64,000 nucleotides of DNA. It comes from Holophagales bacterium. Its GTDB lineage: Bacteria; Acidobacteriota; Thermoanaerobaculia; UBA5066. Of the stretch, positions 54,961 through 64,000 are shown in pieces. Each line of letters begins with the position of its first letter. Position 1 is the stretch's first letter. The notes below the pieces were generated by a model. The model was not told where the DNA came from and made no database searches. It was given only the letters and a program-made list of their open reading frames with translations. The stretch lies in the NCBI GenBank assembly GCA_016719485.1, contig JADJZB010000028.1, forward strand, positions 1 through 64,000, read 5' to 3'. A program made the translations under genes and the position numbers.

Positions 54961-56145
54961 TCAGCTCCGGTAGTCGGCGTTCTCCGACACGTACTCGTGC
55001 CCGAGGTCTGCGGCGAAGAGACGCGCCCTCGCGCTCCCGACCCCGAGGTGAGCGACGAGGGGGACGCGCTCCCGCGCGAACTCCTTCGCCGCCGCAGCCT
55101 CGCTGTAGGCCGTCGGGGCGCCGTCCTTCACGAGGACGACGCGGCCCGCTTTCAGAGACACGTTCCGCGTCGAGACCCGGGCCCCGCTCCTGCCGATGGC
55201 CGCGAGGATCCGGCCCCAGTTCGGGTCGCCGCCGTAGAGCGCCGTCTTCACGAGCGGCGACGTCGCCACGGCGTGCGCAGCGAGTCTGGCCTCCCGTACC
55301 GTCGCCGCCCCCTCGATCGTGATCTCCATGACCCTCTTCGCGCCTTCGCCGTCCCTCACGATCCTCCAGGCGAGGTCGCCGCAGACCTTCACGAGGGCGG
55401 CGCGGAAGGCCGCGGCATCGCCCATCGTCTTCATCTCCAGACCGCCGGCCTTCCCCGACGAGAGGAGGAGGACGGTGTCGTTCGTCGACGTGTCGCCGTC
55501 GACCGATATCGCGTTGAAGGTCCCGTCGACCGCTTCCTTCAGGGCGGCGGCGAGGAGGGCAGGCGTGGCGGGAGCGTCCGTCGTGACGAACGCGAGCATC
55601 GTCGCCATGTTCGGGTGGATCATCCCGGCGCCCTTGGCGACGCCCACGACGCGCGCGCGCCGTCCCTGCCAGGCGAAGGTCGCCTGCGCGACCTTCGGCG
55701 CGGCGTCGGTCGTCAGGATCGCCCGCGAGACCGCTTCGAGGCCGCCGGCGGAGAGCCTGGCGAACGCATCGGGGAGGAAAACCCGGACCTTCTCGTCGGG
55801 GAGGACGACACCGATGACACCCGTCGAGGCGACGAAGACCTCTTCACGGGCGCAGCCGGCGAGCTGGGCGGCTCTCTCCTGAACCCGCTTCGCGGCTTCG
55901 GTCCCGGCGGCCCCGGTGACGGCGTTGGCGCAGCCCGCATTGACGACGACGGCTTTCACGCGGCCGCGGCTCTTCTTCAGCGCCGCGCGGGAGAGGGTGA
56001 CCGGGGCCGCCTGGAAGAGGTTCTTCGTGAAGACCGCCGCGGCATTGGCTCCGTCGGGTGCGACGAGCAGCGCCACGTCGAGCCCCGGCTTCTTGCGTAG
56101 GCCGGCCTGCACGGCCGCGCCGAGGAAGCCATCGGGAAGCTTCAT
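54961..56145 (-). CDS. argJ: Glutamate N-acetyltransferase / ornithine acetyltransferase
   Basis: 394 residues. ArgJ recycles the acetyl group from N-acetylornithine to glutamate. It self-cleaves before the Thr of HPNMATMLAFVTTDA (about 180); the sequence keeps that site. Other family stretches: VVNAGCANAVTGAAG, VFVASTGVIGVVLP, FNAISVDGDTSTNDTV and YGGDPNWGRILAAIG. The ATG overlaps the argH stop. As the final gene of the operon it makes a linear acetylation cycle possible without argE; whether it also has the argA-type activity cannot be read. Confidence 0.95.
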   Translation of the reverse strand: MKLPDGFLGAAVQAGLRKKPGLDVALLVAPDGANAAAVFTKNLFQAAPVTLSRAALKKSRGRVKAVVVNAGCANAVTGAAGTEAAKRVQERAAQLAGCAREEVFVASTGVIGVVLPDEKVRVFLPDAFARLSAGGLEAVSRAILTTDAAPKVAQATFAWQGRRARVVGVAKGAGMIHPNMATMLAFVTTDAPATPALLAAALKEAVDGTFNAISVDGDTSTNDTVLLLSSGKAGGLEMKTMGDAAAFRAALVKVCGDLAWRIVRDGEGAKRVMEITIEGAATVREARLAAHAVATSPLVKTALYGGDPNWGRILAAIGRSGARVSTRNVSLKAGRVVLVKDGAPTAYSEAAAAKEFARERVPLVAHLGVGSARARLFAADLGHEYVSENADYRS

Positions 56146-57550
56146 GCCCTGCTCCTCGCGGCGTTGGCGGAAGGCGTAGCGGCCCTGCTCGCGGCCGCGA
56201 TCCGCGCTGCGGCCCTCTTCGCCGCCTGCCCCACGCGCTTCGGGGACGTTCCCCCGACGGCCGCGCGGCGCGCGAGGGCTCTGGCGAGATCGACCGAGGC
56301 GAGATCGGACTTCGTGATTCCGTCGCCCGGCGGAAGCTCGGCGAGCCCCTTTCCCGTCTCCTCCGCGCGGGCGAAACGGCGCCCGACGATCTCGTGAGCC
56401 TCCCGGAACGGCACGCCCCGGCGCGCGAGCGCGTCGGCGAGCTCCGTCGCCAGGAGCCGGTCGTCCCCGGCCGCGGCCTTCATCCGTTCGGGCTTCAGCC
56501 GGAGGCCCCTCACCAGCGCGGTGAGCGCCGGCAGGGCCGCCTCCAGGACGGCGCGAGTCCGGAAGAGCGGCTCCTTGTCGAGCTGGAGATCCTTGTCGTA
56601 GGCGAGAGGAAGCCCCTTGAGCAGCGCGAGAAGACCGGTCAGCTCTCCGATCGCGCGCCCCGCGTGGCCGCGCACGAGCTCGAGGAGGTCGGGGTTCTTC
56701 TTCTGGGGCATCCGCGAGGAGCCTGTCGCCAGCGCGTCCGGCAGCTCGGCGAAGCCCGCCTCGTCCGACGTGAAGAAGATCAGGTCCTCGGCCATCCGGG
56801 AGAGGTGCGCGAAGTGGAGCGACGCGGCGAAGAGGTACTCGGCCGCCGCGTCGCGGTCGGAGACGCCGTCGAGGGAGTTCGCCGTGGCGCGGTCGAAGCC
56901 GAGGCTCCTGGCGAGCCGTTCCCGGTCTACGGCCAGGGGCGTACCCGACAGGGCGCCCGAGCCGAGGGGGCACTCGTTCGCTCGGCGCCGTGCCGCGCGG
57001 ATGCGGTCGGCGTCGCGCAGGAGCATCTCGGCGTACGCGAGGCTCCAGTGGCCGAACGTGACCGGCTCGGCGCGCTTGAGGTGCGTGTACCCCGGCATCG
57101 GCGTCGCGGCCTCGGCGGCGCCCCGCTCGGCGAGCGCGCCGGCGAGCTCGAGGACCGCCGCGTGAAACGCGTCGAACGCGTTCCGGAGCCAGAGCTTCAG
57201 GTCGGTCGCGACCTGGTCGTTGCGCGAGCGGCCGGTGTGGAGCTTGCCCGCGAGCGGGCCGATCCGCTTGCCCAGCTCCGCCTCGACCCAGGAGTGGACA
57301 TCCTCGGCGTCGGCGTCCCGCCCCTCGCCCGCATCCCAGGCGCCTTTCACCTCGCGCAGGCCCTTCACGATCTTCCGCGCCTCCGGGGCGGTCAGGACTC
57401 CGCACCGCCCGAGCTCCTCGGCCCAGGCGATCGAGCCCTGGACGTCCTCGGCGAGGAGCGCGCGGTCGAACGACCACGAGTCGTTGAACCGGCGAAGGAC
57501 CTCCGCCGGTCCCGCGGCGAACCGCCCGCCCCAGAGGTCGCGGCGCCCGC

Positions 57551-57554
<4 letters not shown>
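56142..57554 (-). CDS. argH: Argininosuccinate lyase
   Basis: 470 residues. Splits argininosuccinate into arginine and fumarate. Fumarase/ASL family signature GSSRMPQKKNPDLLE with the catalytic loop Ser; also WGGRFAAGPAEVLRRFN, DVHSWVEAELGKRIG, KLHTGRSRNDQVATDLKLW and MPGYTHLKRAEPVTFGHW. The C-terminus is extended with Ala/Arg (AKRAAARIAAASRA). Its start overlaps the argG stop and its stop overlaps the argJ start. Confidence 0.95.
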
Positions 57555-58803
<1,249 letters not shown>

Positions 58804-58807
<4 letters not shown>

Positions 58808-60000
58808 GCGGCACCTTCCTTCAGCGTTTCTTCGAGGGCGGTCAGGAAGGCCGAGAGGGCGGCCTTCGGGATGACGTAGGGAGGGAGGAGGCGGATGACC
58901 GTCTTGCGGGCCGTCCCGACGACGAAGCCCTTTTCGAGAAGCCTCTTCTGGACCGGCGCGGCTTCGCGGTCGAGCTCGATGCCCCGGATCAGCCCCGCGC
59001 CGCGAACGTCGACGACGGCCTTGTTGCGCCTCTTCAGCGCGGTGAGCTTCGTCCCGAACCAGTCGCCCGTCTCCGCCACCTTCGCGACGAGCCCTCCCTC
59101 GACGAGCTCGTCGAGGACGGCGAGTCCGAGCCGGCAGGCAACCGGGTTGCCTCCGAACGTCGTCCCGTGGTGGCCCGGCTTCACGAGCCCTTCCATTCGC
59201 GGCCCGGTCAGAACCGCTCCGAGGGGAAGCCCTCCGCCGAGCGGCTTGGCCATCGTCACGACGTCGGGGACGACGCCCGAAGCCTGGAAGGCGAAGAGGT
59301 GGCCGGTGCGTCCGAGGCCGCACTGGATCTCGTCGAAGACGAGGACGGCCCCCGTCGTGTCGGCGAGCTCGCGGGCCGTGCGGAGGAACTCGGTCGTGAG
59401 CGGAACGATTCCCCCTTCCCCCTGGATCGGCTCGAGGAAGACCGCCGACGTCGTGCCGTCGACCGCGGCCTTCAGCGCCTCCACGTCGTTCGGCGCGACG
59501 AACGCCACGCCCGGCAGGAGCGGCAGGAACGGCTCGCGGTACGCGGCGTTGCCGGTGATGGAAACGGCCCCGGCCGTCCGGCCGTGGAACGAGTTGTCGA
59601 GGGCGACCAGCCCCGAACGGCCCGGCGTGGCGAGCCTCGCGAACTTCATCGCCGCCTCGTTCGCCTCGGTCCCGCTGTTGCAGAAGAAGGCGCGCGACAG
59701 GCCCGACAGCGTCACGAGCCGCTCGGCCAGCTCGCCCTGCGCCGCCTGGTAGAAGAGGTTCGAGACGTGGAGAAGGTCCGTCGCCTCGGCGCGGAGCGTC
59801 TTCACGAGGCGCGGGTGGCGGTACCCGAGGGCATTGACCGCGATGCCGGCGAGGAGGTCCCAGTAGACCTTCCCGTCGACGTCGACGAGCTTGGCCCCGC
59901 GCCCGTCGCGGGGATGGAACTTCGTCCAGGCGTAGGTTCCGAGAAGATACGAGGCCGCGCGGGCCTCGACCGCCTGCGGGCTCTCGTCAGGCTGCCACAA
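58804..60000 (-). CDS. argD: Acetylornithine aminotransferase
   Basis: 398 residues, PLP-dependent. Converts N-acetylglutamate semialdehyde to N-acetylornithine. The TTG at 60000 is chosen because it follows GGGAGG at the right distance; it overlaps argB by 14 bases. Motifs: FCNSGTEANEAAMKFAR, FHGRTAGAVSITGNAAY, VFLEPIQGEGGI, VLVFDEIQCGLGRTG and the PLP-lysine region TMAKPLGGGLPLGA. It could also serve succinyldiaminopimelate in lysine synthesis. Confidence 0.94.
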
Positions 60001-60763
60001 GGTGAGTTCCTCCCTTCCCCTCGAGGAGGGCCGCGCGGTGCATCGACGGTCCCGCGATGACCACCTCCGACACACCTGCCTCCAGGGCCTCGACGGCAGC
60101 GCGGAGCTTCGGCTTCATCCCGCCCGTCACGGCGGGCGAGGCGAGGAGTGTCCGCGCCGCACGCGCGTCGATCCGGTCGATCACCGCGCCGTCGGCGCCC
60201 TTCACCCCTTCCACGTCGGTCAGGAAGACGAGCCTCTTCGCGCCGAGAGCGCCCGCGAGGGCCGAGGCGGCCGAGTCGGCGTTCACGTTCAGGAGCGTCC
60301 CCTCGCGCCCCAGTGCGACCGAAGCCACGAGGGGCAGGAACCCGGCGCCGAGGACTGCCGCGAGGAGCGTCGGGTCGCACCTCACGACGCGGCCGACGAA
60401 TCCGAGGTCGACCCCCTCGATCGCCTCGTGGAACTCGGCCCAGAGCGTGTCTCCGTCCGCGCCCGAGAGCCCCGCGGCACGGATCCCCCGGCCCCTCAGC
60501 TCGGCGACGAGAGTCTTGTTCACGAGCCCCGAGAGGATCGAGACCACGACGTCGAGCGTCTCGGCGTCGGTGACGCGCAGGCCGCCCTGGACCTTCTTCG
60601 GGATGTCCAGCGCGGCGAGCATCGCGTCGATCCGCTTGCCGCCGCCGTGGACGACGATCGACCTCTTCCCCGAAGACCACGCCGTGGCGACCGCTTCGAG
60701 GGCGGCGTGGCGAAGGTCCCGGTTCTCGAGGAGGCTTCCCCCCAGCTTGACGACGTCCGTCAC
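59987..60763 (-). CDS. argB: Acetylglutamate kinase
   Basis: 258 residues. Amino-acid kinase: VVKLGGSLLENRDLRHAALE, IVVHGGGKRIDAML, AGLSGADGDTLWAE, PLVASVALGREGTLLNVNAD, VFLTDVEGVKGADG and VTGGMKPKLRAAVEAL. The GTG start overlaps the argC stop (GTGA). The absence of an N-terminal helix suggests the arginine-insensitive form of the enzyme, although feedback cannot be confirmed from sequence. Confidence 0.93.
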   Translation of the reverse strand: MTDVVKLGGSLLENRDLRHAALEAVATAWSSGKRSIVVHGGGKRIDAMLAALDIPKKVQGGLRVTDAETLDVVVSILSGLVNKTLVAELRGRGIRAAGLSGADGDTLWAEFHEAIEGVDLGFVGRVVRCDPTLLAAVLGAGFLPLVASVALGREGTLLNVNADSAASALAGALGAKRLVFLTDVEGVKGADGAVIDRIDARAARTLLASPAVTGGMKPKLRAAVEALEAGVSEVVIAGPSMHRAALLEGKGGTHLVAA

Positions 60764-61779
60764 AGGAGACCCTCCGTCTCCGGCAGGCCGAAGACCCGGT
60801 TCAGATTCTGGACCGCCTGCGAGGCGGCCCCCTTGAGGAGGTTGTCGATGGCGGACACGACGACAGCCCGTCGGCCCCCGGGCAGGAGCTTCCAGCCCAC
60901 GTGAGCCCGGGGCGTACCGACGACGTCCCGCAGCTCGGGGAGGCGCCCGGCCGGAAGAACCCTCACGAACGGCCGGCCGGCGTACGCCGCGGCGAACCGG
61001 TCCGCGATGAGGGCGTCGGAGACCAGCGCACGGAACGAGATGTGGATCGTCGAGAGGATTCCCCTCACGGCAGGGAGCAGGTGCGGAACGAACGTGAAGG
61101 CGGCTTCGGCCGGGAGGCCGAGTTCCTGGCGCATCTCGGGCTCGTGCCGGTGGGAGCCGACCGCGTAGGCTTTGTAGTTTCCCGACAGCTCGCAGAAGGA
61201 GTACGCCAGCTCGGCCTTCTTCCCGGCACCCGAGACGCCGCTCGCCGAGGTCACGAGGAGCGGCTGGTCCGGCGCGAGAAGGTCCGCGAACGGCCTTGTC
61301 GCCACGAGGACGGACGTCGGGTAGCAGCCCGGGTTGGCGACGAGCCGGGCGCCGGCGAGCTCCTGGCCGCACCACTCCGTGAGGCCGTAAACGGCCTCGC
61401 CGAGGAGTTCCGGTGCCGGATGCGCGAAGCCGTACCACGCCGGGTAGAGCGAGGGCGCCCGGAGGCGAAACGCTCCCGACACGTCGATCACGCGCACTCC
61501 TGCACTCAGCAGCTTCGGCGCCATCTCGGCCGAGACCTCGTTCGGCGTCGCAAGGATGGCGGCATCCGGCGCCCCGTCGAGGAGCGTGGTCTCGGCGTAC
61601 GCGACGACGTCGGGGCCATCGAGGCCCGCGAGGTCGGGGTGCAGCTCACCGAAGGCCGCCCCCTTTCCGCCCGGGCTGCCGAAGAGACCGGTGAGGGCGA
61701 CGCCCGGGTGGCGGGCCAGAAGGCGGACGGCTTCCGCGCCGGAGTACCCGGCGGCGCCTACGACGGAGACACGAATCAC
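60760..61779 (-). CDS. argC: N-acetyl-gamma-glutamyl-phosphate reductase
   Basis: 339 residues from the GTG at 61779, which has GAGAGG six bases upstream; a TTG at 61785 would place the ribosome site too close. Motifs: VSVVGAAGYSGAEAVRLLAR (NADP), the active Cys in VANPGCYPTSVLVATRP, GVSGAGKKAELAYSF, AVGSHRHEPEMRQELGL and VPHLLPAVRGILSTI. Coupled to argB. Confidence 0.94.
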   Translation of the reverse strand: MIRVSVVGAAGYSGAEAVRLLARHPGVALTGLFGSPGGKGAAFGELHPDLAGLDGPDVVAYAETTLLDGAPDAAILATPNEVSAEMAPKLLSAGVRVIDVSGAFRLRAPSLYPAWYGFAHPAPELLGEAVYGLTEWCGQELAGARLVANPGCYPTSVLVATRPFADLLAPDQPLLVTSASGVSGAGKKAELAYSFCELSGNYKAYAVGSHRHEPEMRQELGLPAEAAFTFVPHLLPAVRGILSTIHISFRALVSDALIADRFAAAYAGRPFVRVLPAGRLPELRDVVGTPRAHVGWKLLPGGRRAVVVSAIDNLLKGAASQAVQNLNRVFGLPETEGLL

Positions 61780-61815
61780 GCTCAACCTCTCATCTTCCGG
61801 ATCGGCGTCCGGCCT

Positions 61816-62313
61816 TCAGGCGCCGCGTCGGCGCGGCGGGGCGGTGGGCCCGGAGGCGGAAAGGCGAGCGGCGAGCGCTCGCGCGGAGGCCGCGTCGTGA
61901 GCGGCCACGAAGACCGTGTCGTCCCCGGCGATCGAGCCGGCGGCCTCCGGCAGGCCGGCTTCGTCGAGAACCCTCGCCACAGGGTGCGCACCGGCCGGCG
62001 GCGTCTTCAGGACGACGAGCGTTCCCGCGACCCGAACGGAGAGGACCGAGTCCGCGAGGACCCGCTCGAGCCGCCCGAGCCGCCGCCGGGCGTCGTCCGC
62101 CGGATCGACCGCTCCCGGAAGGGCGTACCCCCGCGGCGTCTTCACGAGCCCGAGGTCGCGGACGTCGCGCGAGAGTGTCGGCTGGGTCGCCTCGAAGCCG
62201 CGCCGGGAAAGCAGCCGCTGCAGCTCCTCCTGGGAACGCACGGGCTCCTCCCGCAGGAGCTGGACGATCGCGTCGCGCCGCCGCAGGAGCGAGGCTTGCG
62301 GATGAGTATTCAC
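61816..62313 (-). CDS. argR: Arginine repressor
   Basis: 165 residues; GTG at 62313. N-terminal winged helix (RRRDAIVQLLREEPVRSQEE, GFEATQPTLSRDVRDLGLVK) and the C-terminal hexamer/arginine-binding half (VLSVRVAGTLVVLKTPPAGA, EAAGSIAGDDTVFVAAHD). It represses arginine genes when arginine is bound. First gene of the operon, 36 bases before argC, and its own start overlaps a pair of ARG-box-like sites, so it probably controls itself and the whole operon. Confidence 0.93.
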   Translation of the reverse strand: MNTHPQASLLRRRDAIVQLLREEPVRSQEELQRLLSRRGFEATQPTLSRDVRDLGLVKTPRGYALPGAVDPADDARRRLGRLERVLADSVLSVRVAGTLVVLKTPPAGAHPVARVLDEAGLPEAAGSIAGDDTVFVAAHDAASARALAARLSASGPTAPPRRRGA

Positions 62314-62335
62314 GGCCGCGAGATATTATTCATTT
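62301..62335. promoter_or_regulatory. Pair of ARG-box-like operator half-matches
   Basis: Minus-strand TGAATAATATC (62322-62332) and TGAATACTCATC (62301-62312) resemble the ArgR box TGAATAATATTCA and are spaced 20 bases start to start, near the 21-bp spacing used by ArgR hexamers. They lie across the argR start codon. Confidence 0.5.
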
Positions 62336-62535
62336 TTCCTCCCCTGTCAATCGCCCGCCGTTCGTCGGCGCATCGGCGTCTCCGAGAGCCCTGGAACGGA
62401 CACCTCCCCGCATGCCGGACGCACTCCTCCAACCACGGGCCGCCATGGACACGGTCTCAGCCGGCGCCGCCAACTGATGCCCCTGAATCATTGAACAGGC
62501 CCCTTCCGGTCCGAATAATCCGCGCGGGGGACATC

Positions 62536-64000
62536 GTGACCGACCGCGTTATGACTGAATCGTTTTCCCGGCTCCGTGCCGGGTTCGTCCTGCTCCTCGT
62601 CATCCTCGCGGCCTTCGCACTGGCGAACACCGCGGCCGCCAAGCCGCCGACCGACGACGACTGCCTCGCCTGCCACTCCGAGGCGATGGGCAAGGGGAAG
62701 AAAGCTCCCCAGAAGGCGCTCGCCGGCTCCATCCACGGCGAAGCAGGTCTCTCCTGCGTCGACTGCCACGCGGACCTCGCGAAGATCAAGGAGCTCCCTC
62801 ACGCCGAGAAGCTGAAGGCCGTCTCCTGCTCGTCCTGCCACGACGGCATGGCCGAGAAGCACGTCTTCCACCCGATGATGGCCGCGGACCCCGAGGCGAT
62901 CGCCTGCCAGGACTGCCACGGCGGGCACGACGTGGTGAAGGCGTCCGACCCGAAGTCGCCCGTGGCCGGGGCCGCCGTCCACAAGGTCTGCGCCACCTGC
63001 CACGACGCCGAGGTGAACCTCTACGAGGCGTCCGCCCACGGCGCCGCCTCGGCCGCGAAGGTCGCGGCTGCCCCCGACTGCCTCAACTGCCACCGGACCC
63101 GCCTCGTCACCGCGGCCGAGGGCGCCCCGGCCGCCACGGCGAAGCAGGCCCAGGAAAAGCTCTGCCTCTCCTGCCACCTCGACAGCGCGGACGTCCGCGC
63201 CCGCGTCGCCCCGAGCGCCGGCTTCATCGCGAAGTACGAGCAGAGCGTGCACGGGCGCGCCCTCCTCGCAGGAAACGAGAAGGCCGCGAACTGCGTCGAC
63301 TGCCACGGCGCCCACACCGTCCGTAAGAAGACGGCGGCCGGGACCGGGCCGACCCCCCTCGACATCGAGAAGATCTGCGGGCGCTGCCACACGGAGATCG
63401 ACAAGGTCTTCGCGAAGAGCGCCCACGGGAAGGCGCTCGCCAGGGGCGTCCGCGAGGCGCCGACCTGCACGACCTGCCACGGCGAGCACGGCATCCTGAA
63501 GGCCGACGACCCGAACTCCCCCGTCGCCGCCGCGAACGTCTCGCAGAAGGTCTGCACCCCCTGCCACTCCTCGCTCCGCCTCTCCGAGAAGTACGGCATC
63601 GAGAGCGACCGCTTCCAGACGTTCGAGGAGAGCTTCCACGGCCTCGCGGTCAGGGGCGGCCAGGTCGACGTCGCGAACTGCGCGAGCTGCCACGGCTCCC
63701 ACGACATCCTCCCCTCCTCCGACCCCGCCTCGAAGGTGAGCAAGGAGAACCTCGTCAAGACCTGCGGCGAGTGCCACCCCGGCGCCGGCGCGCGATTCGC
63801 CCAGGGGAAGATCCACGTCGACGCCTCTTCGAAGACGGAGGAGCCGGTCCTCTGGTGGATCGGCTTCATCTACGCGGGCCTGATCGTCGGCACGATCGGG
63901 GGCATGTTCGGCCACAACCTCCTCGACTTCGTCAAGAAAGCCCGCCACCAGCACCACGTCCGCCACGGACTGGTCGAGGTCGAGCCCGCGCCGCACCGGC
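62536..64000 (+). CDS. Multihaem cytochrome c, 13 CxxCH sites, membrane-anchored, 3' end beyond the window
   Basis: At least 488 residues, cut by the window edge. The start is GTG 62536 (behind GGGGGAC) or, in frame, ATG 62551. A signal peptide (FVLLLVILAAFALANTAAA) is followed by thirteen CxxCH haem sites (CLACH, CVDCH, CSSCH, CQDCH, CATCH, CLNCH, CLSCH, CVDCH, CGRCH, CTTCH, CTPCH, CASCH, CGECH) with repeated HG/HGxH sixth ligands (GGHD, GAHT, GEHG, GSHD). A helix (VLWWIGFIYAGLIVGTIGGM) then precedes GHNLLDFVKKARHQHH. Such proteins carry electrons through the periplasm to an external acceptor and often precede a cytochrome b gene. Confidence 0.88.
   Translation, partial: MTDRVMTESFSRLRAGFVLLLVILAAFALANTAAAKPPTDDDCLACHSEAMGKGKKAPQKALAGSIHGEAGLSCVDCHADLAKIKELPHAEKLKAVSCSSCHDGMAEKHVFHPMMAADPEAIACQDCHGGHDVVKASDPKSPVAGAAVHKVCATCHDAEVNLYEASAHGAASAAKVAAAPDCLNCHRTRLVTAAEGAPAATAKQAQEKLCLSCHLDSADVRARVAPSAGFIAKYEQSVHGRALLAGNEKAANCVDCHGAHTVRKKTAAGTGPTPLDIEKICGRCHTEIDKVFAKSAHGKALARGVREAPTCTTCHGEHGILKADDPNSPVAAANVSQKVCTPCHSSLRLSEKYGIESDRFQTFEESFHGLAVRGGQVDVANCASCHGSHDILPSSDPASKVSKENLVKTCGECHPGAGARFAQGKIHVDASSKTEEPVLWWIGFIYAGLIVGTIGGMFGHNLLDFVKKARHQHHVRHGLVEVEPAPHR

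Noticed and set aside
62488..63996. A 502-residue open frame on the minus strand at the right end
   Set aside because: The plus strand carries thirteen CxxCH sites and a signal peptide, so the minus frame is a shadow.

Overview
This is a 64 kb piece of a very GC-rich (roughly 70% by eye) Gram-negative chromosome. Outer-membrane proteins, lipoproteins, an RND efflux system, periplasmic multihaem cytochrome c, S9 peptidases, a propeller-type sensor and a DUF6600 protein together suggest an Acidobacteriota-like organism (for example Thermoanaerobaculia). That placement is an inference from gene content and is not proven. There are no rRNA or tRNA genes, CRISPR arrays or phage genes.

Layout. (1) 1-16.7 kb: a truncated UvrA paralogue; a secreted protein; a DUF1801 protein; an Omp85-type outer-membrane protein; a same-strand cluster of SDR, CPBP protease, PAP2 phosphatase and DUF6600/FecR genes; an MFS transporter; a SthA-like transhydrogenase; a sodium:amino-acid symporter; and proBA for proline. 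Nearly every gene here is broken by one or more single-base frameshifts although the peptide continues in another frame. Such breaks become rare to the right, which looks like a poorly polished contig end rather than mass gene decay. (2) 16.8-30.8 kb: a SerA-like dehydrogenase, a membrane peptidase, DUF2752, Yip1, a mobile REP-type tyrosine-transposase (RAYT) element, a response regulator-nucleotide cyclase, MgtE, DUF4412, a methyltransferase, PdxA, an S9 peptidase, an SRPBCC protein and a DMT permease. (3) 30.9-42 kb: a signalling region with a 1100-residue propeller/SpoIIE-phosphatase sensor, a second DMT permease, a CDF metal exporter, a hybrid histidine kinase, a sigma-54 response regulator, a shrunken kinase-like protein, and two secreted proteins behind -24/-12 promoter-like sites. 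(4) 42-51 kb: PPDK with a histone-H1-like tail, diverging from a TolC-HlyD-RND efflux operon. (5) 51-55 kb: a sugar-nucleotide epimerase, a lipoprotein, an ACT-domain protein and an ABC-F ATPase. (6) 55-62.3 kb: a tightly coupled arginine operon argRCBDGHJ read leftwards, without argF. (7) 62.5 kb to the end: a 13-haem cytochrome c cut by the window edge.

The most interesting points are the RAYT element, whose 28-bp inverted ends supply the stop codon of one neighbour and the start codon of the other; the island of a sigma-54 activator with -24/-12 sites in front of two exported proteins of unknown function; the degenerate kinase coupled to that activator; and the basic tail on PPDK.
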